Source of the DNA: Clostridia bacterium
GTDB lineage: Bacteria; Bacillota_A; Clostridia; Christensenellales; CAG-138
Direction: 5' to 3'
Length of the DNA: 10,871 nt
NCBI GenBank assembly: GCA_017394605.1
Contig: JAFPXU010000093.1
Span: 1-10,871, forward strand
Under the pieces are notes generated by a model, which saw only the letters and a list, made by a program, of their open reading frames with translations, searched no databases and had not been told where the DNA came from. Positions 6,559-10,871 of this stretch are shown piece by piece. The stretch's first letter is position 1; every line of letters begins with the position of its first letter. The position numbers were made by a program, and so were the translations under genes.

Positions 6559-7380
6559 TCAGACGCTCTCTGCCGCTGCGCAGAACGGAACGTCCTTCAG
6601 TTGTTCTGCCGCTTCCTCGGCTTCTCCGGCAGAGCGGAACAAACCAAAAACCGCGCTTCCGCTTCCGGTCATGCATGCCTTGACCGCTCCGTTTTCCACA
6701 AGCCGTTCTTTAAGCACGGCAATTTCCGGAACGAGCCGGATCGCCGGTTCTTCCAGGGCGTTATAGATACAGGCGGAGAGGCCTTCCAGATCTCCTTCCG
6801 AAAGTGCGCGCATTGCGGAAAGCGTGTCCGGATTTTTCCGCGGCAAAGTCAGCGCATCAAACAATGCTTTTGTCGATACTCCTTCCACTGGTTTTACAAT
6901 CACGATATGCAACAGCATGCCCTTGATCGGGGTCAGAACCTCCCCGATCCCTTCGGCGCGGCAGAGTCCGCCATGATAGCAAAACGGAACGTCTGCACCC
7001 ACTTTCAGTGCGATCTCTCTCATCGTTCCGGCATCAACTTCTCCGTACAGTCTGTCCAATGCGCGCAGGACTGCCGCGGCGTCCGCACTTCCTCCCCCAA
7101 GTCCCGCCTGCGCAGGAATCCGCTTGATTACCCTGATGTTTGCCCCGTGCCCTGTCAGTGCGGCGTAATACTCCGCAGCCTTCCGCATCGTATTATTATA
7201 CGGAAGCAGCATTCCGCTGGTGGTCACGGTAATGTCAGACGCCTTTTCCACCGTTACGGAATCATACAGGCTAATCGTCTGCATCAGCATATCAAGCTCG
7301 TGGTAACCGTCTGCCCTTTTACAGCGTACCCCAAGCGTCAGATTGATCTTTGCGAATGCTTTTTCCTGTACTTCTTTCAT
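6559..7380 (-). CDS. ispE: 4-diphosphocytidyl-2-C-methyl-D-erythritol kinase
   Basis: IspE phosphorylates CDP-methylerythritol in the MEP pathway to isoprenoids; undecaprenyl phosphate, the peptidoglycan lipid carrier, derives from this pathway. The 273-residue protein shows the GHMP-kinase signatures in order: AFAKINLTL with Lys11, the glycine-rich ATP loop PAQAGLGGGSADAAA (89-103), GADVPFC with Asp130 (the conserved catalytic Asp), and the C-terminal MTGSGSAVFGLF (237-248). Length is slightly under the usual 280-300. The start is well supported by the family N-terminus. There is no Shine-Dalgarno sequence, and a perfect extended -10 sits within ten bases of the ATG, so the mRNA may be nearly leaderless. 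It is separated by 170 bases from the chosen start of the SpoIID-like gene; I see no clear terminator between them. Confidence 0.95.
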   Translation of the reverse strand: MKEVQEKAFAKINLTLGVRCKRADGYHELDMLMQTISLYDSVTVEKASDITVTTSGMLLPYNNTMRKAAEYYAALTGHGANIRVIKRIPAQAGLGGGSADAAAVLRALDRLYGEVDAGTMREIALKVGADVPFCYHGGLCRAEGIGEVLTPIKGMLLHIVIVKPVEGVSTKALFDALTLPRKNPDTLSAMRALSEGDLEGLSACIYNALEEPAIRLVPEIAVLKERLVENGAVKACMTGSGSAVFGLFRSAGEAEEAAEQLKDVPFCAAAESV

Positions 7381-7388
7381 AATTTATA

Positions 7389-7397
7389 ATTATATCA
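7389..7397 (-). promoter_or_regulatory. Extended -10 promoter of ispE
   Basis: On the minus strand the bases read TGATATAAT, a TGn extension plus a perfect TATAAT. No good -35 lies 16-18 bases upstream (TAACAC or similar), as is common for extended -10 promoters. The expected start is near 7382, two bases or so before the ispE ATG at 7380. Confidence 0.55.
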
Positions 7398-7412
7398 GAT
7401 GCCTGCCGTGTG

Positions 7413-7421
7413 TGTTATACT
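7413..7421 (+). promoter_or_regulatory. Extended -10 promoter for the walJ-mrnC-rlmB-sigH genes
   Basis: The plus strand reads TGTTATACT, an extended -10 with one mismatch from TATAAT. The -35 region (TATCAG) is poor. The start would fall near 7428, leaving about 60 bases of untranslated leader before the ATG at 7491. It is placed back to back with the ispE -10, only 15 bases away. Confidence 0.42.
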
Positions 7422-7490
7422 CTATAAACAGGTGGAATAGGCTAATATAACGTTTCCATTTCTTTAGTTTTCGGATCACGGAGTTTTTAA

Positions 7491-8276
7491 ATGATTTTTT
7501 GCCCCCTATGCAGCGGTTCTTCCGGAAATTCTTCTTTCCTTGAATCGGGCGGAACGCGGATTTTAATCGATGCCGGATTATCCGCAAAAAGAATCGCGGA
7601 ACTGCTGAAAGAGATTGACATCGATATAGCGACCATCAGCGCAATACTCGTTACACACGAGCATTCCGATCACATAAGCGGAATCGGCGTTTTGTCCAAG
7701 AAATACCGGATTCCGGTTTATGCAAACGCGGAATGTTTCAATGCGATGCCTGCTGCATCCCGCGAAAAGATCCCCGCCTCTTGTATCCGTCTTTTTGATA
7801 CCGATCATCTGTTTTTCCTGTCAGGTCTCCAGATCCTACCGTTCTCAACGCCGCACGACGCAGCAAGATCCGTCGGATTCAGCATTCTGTCCGAAGGCTG
7901 CAAGTGTACCGTTATGACCGATATCGGTCACATTGACGAGAGGATGCTTTCCATCGCGGCGGACAGTGATCTTCTTCTGATCGAGGCAAACCATGACGTG
8001 GATATGCTTATGGCAGGCAGTTATCCTTACCAGCTGAAAAAGCGGATCCTGTCAGGACGCGGACACCTTTGCAACGAGGACTGCGCTGACGCACTGATCG
8101 CACTTCACGGACGCGGGGTACGCAACGTGATTCTTGGACATCTGTCTAAGGAAAACAACTCTCCCGAACTCGCACAGGTAACGATTGACAGCGCGCTTAA
8201 GACGGCCGGGATCCATGATATGAATATCATGATCGCGAACCGCGACCATCCGCTTGGCATGTTCAGCATCTCGTAA
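7491..8276 (+). CDS. walJ: WalJ/YycJ-family metallo-beta-lactamase-fold hydrolase
   Basis: The protein has 261 residues, close to B. subtilis WalJ (YycJ). The N-terminal LCSGSSGNSSFLESG motif and the metal-binding THEHSDHISG (55-64), TDIGH (143-147), EANHD (165-169) and GHLSKENN (216-223) are characteristic of this MBL subfamily. Family knowledge points to a two-metal phosphodiesterase or nuclease; WalJ has been linked to DNA metabolism and cell-wall/cell-cycle coordination, but the substrate is not certain. In B. subtilis it belongs to the walRK operon. Here no wal genes are present, and it heads a run with mrnC, rlmB and sigH. GGAG at 7480-7483 supports the ATG. Fifteen bases separate its stop from mrnC, so cotranscription is likely. 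Confidence 0.87.
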   Translation: MIFCPLCSGSSGNSSFLESGGTRILIDAGLSAKRIAELLKEIDIDIATISAILVTHEHSDHISGIGVLSKKYRIPVYANAECFNAMPAASREKIPASCIRLFDTDHLFFLSGLQILPFSTPHDAARSVGFSILSEGCKCTVMTDIGHIDERMLSIAADSDLLLIEANHDVDMLMAGSYPYQLKKRILSGRGHLCNEDCADALIALHGRGVRNVILGHLSKENNSPELAQVTIDSALKTAGIHDMNIMIANRDHPLGMFSIS

Positions 8277-8291
8277 ACGGAGGACCCGATA

Positions 8292-8741
8292 ATGTCCATG
8301 CATCATACCGTCAAACAATCTTTTCCGGGAATGCCTTCCCGCGGTGCCGGAGATCTTCCCGTCCTGACCCTTGCATATATCGGAGATACCGTATTCGACC
8401 TTTATGTGCGTACTTTTCTGGTCCATAAGCTCCCCACGTCGGCGCACTGCACACATACGGCCGCGGCAAAAATCGTATGCGCTGCCGGTCAGACTGCCGC
8501 CTTCCGTAAAATTGAACCGGTCTTAAACGAGCCGGAACTCCGCGTTTATCATAGGGGAAGAAACGCGCACGGAGGCTCTGTTCCGAAAAACGCATCCGTG
8601 CAGGATTACCGCGTCGCAACCGGTCTTGAAACGCTGATCGGGCATCTTTACTGGACGGAGCAGGACGATCGTTTAGATGAACTCATGAATATCATTTTGG
8701 AGGACTACGCAGATGAACAGCCACAGCAATTATACGAATAA
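8292..8741 (+). CDS. mrnC: Mini-ribonuclease III
   Basis: MrnC is a dsRNA-specific RNase III-like nuclease lacking the RNA-binding domain; in Firmicutes it completes 23S rRNA maturation. The 149-residue protein contains LAYIGDTVFDLYVR (27-40, catalytic Asp32), RGRNAH (88-93), and the signature SVQDYRVATGLETLIGHLY (102-120, catalytic Glu113). Length fits the family. GGAGG at 8279-8283, eight bases before the ATG, supports the start; a second ATG two codons later is also usable. Its last 29 bases overlap the rlmB start in another frame. The mrnC-rlmB pairing is conserved in Firmicutes, where cysS usually precedes it; here the walJ-like gene does. Confidence 0.95.
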   Translation: MSMHHTVKQSFPGMPSRGAGDLPVLTLAYIGDTVFDLYVRTFLVHKLPTSAHCTHTAAAKIVCAAGQTAAFRKIEPVLNEPELRVYHRGRNAHGGSVPKNASVQDYRVATGLETLIGHLYWTEQDDRLDELMNIILEDYADEQPQQLYE

Positions 8742-9672
8742 TAAAAATCCCCGTTCTGACAATAAAGACCGTCGGGATTATAAGCCGCGCGGCGCATCCG
8801 CTCCAAAGTCCGGCAGAAACGTCTCCGGTTCCATCCCGGAAAAGCAGAAAGTCCGCCGTTCTATGAACGTTCCTGACTACGTCGAAGATAACGCCGTCTC
8901 CCGCGCGCAGGACGAGCAGCCGTTTCTTCTGATGGGACGCAACGCGGTCAGAGAAGCGCTTCGGTCAGGAAAGAGCATCAACCGCATCCTTGTCGTAAAA
9001 GAGAAGGACGGTTCTCTCGGTGAGCTGATCTCCATGGCGAAAGATCACAGGATCGAGGTGCGTGAAGCCGACCGGAAGAAGCTCGATGAGCTCTGCATGC
9101 CATTCGGCCACGGGGACAAACCCGGAAACCATCAGGGAATTGTCGCGTATGTCGCAGGCGTGGAATACTGCTCCGTCGAAGATATCCTGAATGAAGCCAA
9201 AGCGCGCGGGGAAGCGCCGTTTGTCATTGTTCTGGACGGGATAGAGGATCCTCACAATCTTGGTTCCATCATCCGGAGCGCGGAGTGTGCCGGCGCACAC
9301 GGCGTCATTATCGGGAAAAGAAGAAGCGTCGCCGTCACCCCTGCGGCAGTAAAAGCATCTGCAGGAGCAACGGAATACATGCATATCGCAAGAGTCACCA
9401 ATATCTCTTCTGCGATCATAGATCTGAAAAAGGCCGGCCTTTGGGTGGCCGGCGCGGATATGTCCGGAACCAGCATGACCAAACAGGGTATGAACGGCCC
9501 CCTTGCGCTCGTAATCGGCAGTGAGGGTTCCGGGCTTTCCAAACTTGTCCGGGATACATGCGACTTCCTTGTTTCCATTCCTCTTTTCGGACAAATCGAC
9601 TCCCTGAATGCCGGTGTGGCGGCAGGAATACTTATGTTTGAAAAAAAGCGCCAGGATCTTCAGGAAAACTGA
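8713..9672 (+). CDS. rlmB: 23S rRNA (guanosine-2'-O)-methyltransferase RlmB / TrmH family
   Basis: This SPOUT-class SAM-dependent 2'-O-methyltransferase acts on 23S rRNA (G2251 in E. coli numbering). The 319-residue protein has a hydrophilic, low-complexity N-terminal extension (1-70, rich in Asn, Arg, Lys, Ser) that E. coli RlmB lacks. A substrate-binding domain follows (from FLLMGRNAVREAL, 71-83), and then the SpoU domain with motif 1 DGIEDPHNLGSIIRSAECAG (175-194; Asn182, Arg188), motif 2 IGSEGSG (268-274) and motif 3 IPLFGQIDSLNAG (289-301), which form the trefoil-knot cofactor site. GGAGG at 8699-8703, nine bases before the ATG, supports the chosen start inside mrnC. The next ATG (8863) has no comparable ribosome site. 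sigH begins three bases after its stop. Confidence 0.94.
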   Translation: MNSHSNYTNNKNPRSDNKDRRDYKPRGASAPKSGRNVSGSIPEKQKVRRSMNVPDYVEDNAVSRAQDEQPFLLMGRNAVREALRSGKSINRILVVKEKDGSLGELISMAKDHRIEVREADRKKLDELCMPFGHGDKPGNHQGIVAYVAGVEYCSVEDILNEAKARGEAPFVIVLDGIEDPHNLGSIIRSAECAGAHGVIIGKRRSVAVTPAAVKASAGATEYMHIARVTNISSAIIDLKKAGLWVAGADMSGTSMTKQGMNGPLALVIGSEGSGLSKLVRDTCDFLVSIPLFGQIDSLNAGVAAGILMFEKKRQDLQEN

Positions 9673-9675
9673 GCC

Positions 9676-10287
9676 ATGCTTCCGTACGATCGTCTGACAG
9701 ATGAAGAGCTGATCGACCGGATCCGCGGCGGCGACACGCTTGCGGAAGAATTTCTTTACGGTAAATACAGGAAAATAATCCGCGCTAAATCAAGATCGTA
9801 CTTTCTCGTAGGCGCAGATTATGACGATCTGATTCAGGAGGGCATGATCGGTCTGTATAATGCCGTCCGGGAATATACGCCGGTCCGGAATGTTTCTTTC
9901 CACGCGTACGCGGATCTGTGCATCATGCGCCAGATTCTGACAGCCATCAAAAACGCAACCCGAAAAAAGCATTCGCCGCTGAATTCATACATTTCCTTCA
10001 GCCAACCGATCAGCGACGGGAACGAAACAGAAAAAACGCTTGCGGATATTCTGGAAAGTTCCTCCTCAGAGGATCCGGAAAAGGCGCTTCTTGGGCGCGA
10101 AACGCTGGAGATGCTCTCTTACGATATGCAGCATCTTCTCTCCCCGCTTGAGCGAAAGACTCTTACCCTATACCTGCGCGGGCTTTCCTATCAGCAGATC
10201 GGTGACGAGATCGGCCGTTCCAGGAAGTGTGTCGACAATACGATTCAGCGTATCAAGAAAAAACTGGAACCCCGATACAAGTCCTGA
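9676..10287 (+). CDS. sigH: RNA polymerase sigma factor SigH (sporulation/transition-state sigma, sigma-30 type)
   Basis: The protein has 203 residues, slightly shorter than B. subtilis SigH (218). Sigma-70 region 2 spans about 25-98: FLYGKYRKIIRAKSRSYFL, then DYDDLIQEGMIGLYNAVREY for core binding and the -10-recognition helix with FHAYADLCIMRQI. Region 4 spans about 155-198, with the helix-turn-helix GLSYQQIGDEIGRSRKCVDNTIQ. In sporulating Firmicutes SigH starts the sporulation cascade by raising spo0A and related transcription. The locus supports this: mrnC-rlmB-(yacP)-sigH is a conserved order. A yacP homologue is missing here, and only three bases separate rlmB and sigH. The ribosome site is weak (AGGA at 9661-9664), so translation may depend on coupling to rlmB. 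Vegetative use in a non-sporulating relative cannot be excluded. Confidence 0.9.
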   Translation: MLPYDRLTDEELIDRIRGGDTLAEEFLYGKYRKIIRAKSRSYFLVGADYDDLIQEGMIGLYNAVREYTPVRNVSFHAYADLCIMRQILTAIKNATRKKHSPLNSYISFSQPISDGNETEKTLADILESSSSEDPEKALLGRETLEMLSYDMQHLLSPLERKTLTLYLRGLSYQQIGDEIGRSRKCVDNTIQRIKKKLEPRYKS

Positions 10288-10404
10288 CAACGACCGCTCA
10301 CTTTTTCATTTCTTTCTTGTTTCCAAGGAATTTCTTCCGTTCAGGGAACAGGTGTTTCAATTTGTGAATGAACTGGAAAAATACCGATTAAACAGCCGTT
10401 TTAC
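10288..10404 (+). other. Short intergenic gap after sigH, no terminator seen
   Basis: A pyrimidine-rich stretch follows the sigH stop, and then only very short inverted repeats (TTCC/GGAA, TTCA/TGAA) without a U tract. I see no gene; in particular rpmG and secE, which follow sigH in many Firmicutes, are absent. Read-through from sigH into the tRNA-tuf unit is possible. Confidence 0.45.
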
Positions 10405-10433
10405 TTGACACCATATCCGAAATTTATTAAAAT
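10405..10433 (+). promoter_or_regulatory. Strong SigA promoter of tRNA-Gly and tuf
   Basis: A perfect -35 TTGACA (10405-10410), a 17-base spacer and TAAAAT (10428-10433). Transcription should start near 10440, about 16 bases before the tRNA. No comparable promoter is seen between the tRNA and tuf, so this one probably drives both. Confidence 0.85.
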
Positions 10434-10455
10434 GAATCCGCTATTGTGGAAGTGT

Positions 10456-10529
10456 GCGGGTGTAGCTCAGTGGTAGAGCATCGGCTTCCCAAGCCGACTA
10501 TGTGGGTTCGATTCCCATCACCCGCTCCA
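10456..10529 (+). tRNA. tRNA-Gly (CCC anticodon)
   Basis: A 74-base cloverleaf with a perfect 7-bp acceptor stem (GCGGGTG/CACCCGC), discriminator T and an encoded CCA (10527-10529). The anticodon stem TCGGC/GCCGA closes the loop TTCCCAA, giving anticodon CCC, which reads GGG. The T loop is TTCGATT. The tRNA lies about 90 bases upstream of tuf and appears to share its transcript, recalling the tRNA-tuf operons of many bacteria. Confidence 0.95.
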
Positions 10530-10554
10530 GCACCGCCACGGTAGCAATAATATA

Positions 10555-10585
10555 GCCCGCTGCCGTTACAGGAACTTCCGCGGGC
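10555..10585 (+). repeat. GC-rich inverted repeat between tRNA-Gly and tuf
   Basis: GCCCGC (10555-10560) and GCGGGC (10580-10585) can pair around a 19-base loop that itself contains the near-palindrome GGAACTTCC (10571-10579). No U tract follows directly. It may be a processing or stabilising hairpin in the tuf leader, or a weak attenuator. Confidence 0.45.
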
Positions 10586-10602
10586 GATGAACAACATTTT
10601 TC

Positions 10603-10610
10603 AAGGAGGA
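10603..10610 (+). promoter_or_regulatory. Strong ribosome binding site of tuf
   Basis: AAGGAGGA lies nine bases before the tuf ATG and is complementary to the 16S rRNA 3' end over its full length, as expected for a very highly translated gene. It fixes the start at 10620. Confidence 0.9.
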
Positions 10611-10619
10611 TCTTTTGTA

Positions 10620-10871
<252 letters not shown>

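Noticed and set aside
6526..7389. Plus-strand open frame of 287 codons opposite ispE
   Set aside because: It covers ispE exactly, with no ribosome site and no recognisable domain; a shadow of the minus-strand gene.
10288..10404. Intrinsic terminator or rpmG-like small gene after sigH
   Set aside because: Only 3-4 bp stems without a U tract, and no open frame with a start, ribosome site and ribosomal-protein sequence.

Overview
The window looks like a chromosomal housekeeping segment from a spore-forming, mid-GC member of the Firmicutes, most likely class Clostridia. The evidence is a SpoIID-family protein next to a LytM/M23 protein and murA (a grouping also known from Bacillus subtilis murAA-spoIID-spoIIQ), a SigH-type sporulation sigma factor after mrnC-rlmB, a WalJ/YycJ-type metallo-beta-lactamase, strong AGGAGG-type ribosome binding sites and TTGACA/TATAAT promoters. 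I cannot name a genus. No mobile element, CRISPR array or foreign-looking island is visible.

Layout. The left two thirds (about 1-7380) is read on the minus strand, in transcription order: ispE (isoprenoid precursor synthesis); a three-gene cell-envelope operon of a SpoIID-like protein with five SH3b repeats, a G5/M23 endopeptidase-like protein and an M15 lipoprotein peptidase, joined by two ATGA stop-start overlaps; murA (first committed step of peptidoglycan synthesis) behind its own promoter; and an initiator tRNA with its own promoter and terminator. Between murA and the tRNA lies an AT-rich gap of about 300 bases with several DnaA-box-like sequences and small palindromes. The right third (7491-10871) is read on the plus strand: walJ-like hydrolase, mrnC, rlmB, sigH, then a strong promoter driving tRNA-Gly(CCC) and the start of tuf, which is cut by the window edge. 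The two arms diverge from a 110-base region at 7381-7490 holding two back-to-back extended -10 promoters.

How the genes fit together. The minus-strand block couples peptidoglycan synthesis (murA) with three probable peptidoglycan hydrolases or binders, two of which resemble the engulfment proteins SpoIID and SpoIIQ. The plus-strand block is information processing: 23S rRNA maturation (MrnC), 23S rRNA methylation (RlmB), the transition-state/sporulation sigma factor, a glycine tRNA and EF-Tu.

Most noteworthy: murA carries an apparent one-base frameshift 12 codons into the gene. The conserved MurA N-terminus is readable on both sides of a run of four A that would have to be five. Both murA and ispE have a near-consensus -10 element so close to the ATG that their transcripts would be leaderless or nearly so. 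I saw no clearly new biological system. The DnaA-box cluster and the frameshift are the items most worth a second look.
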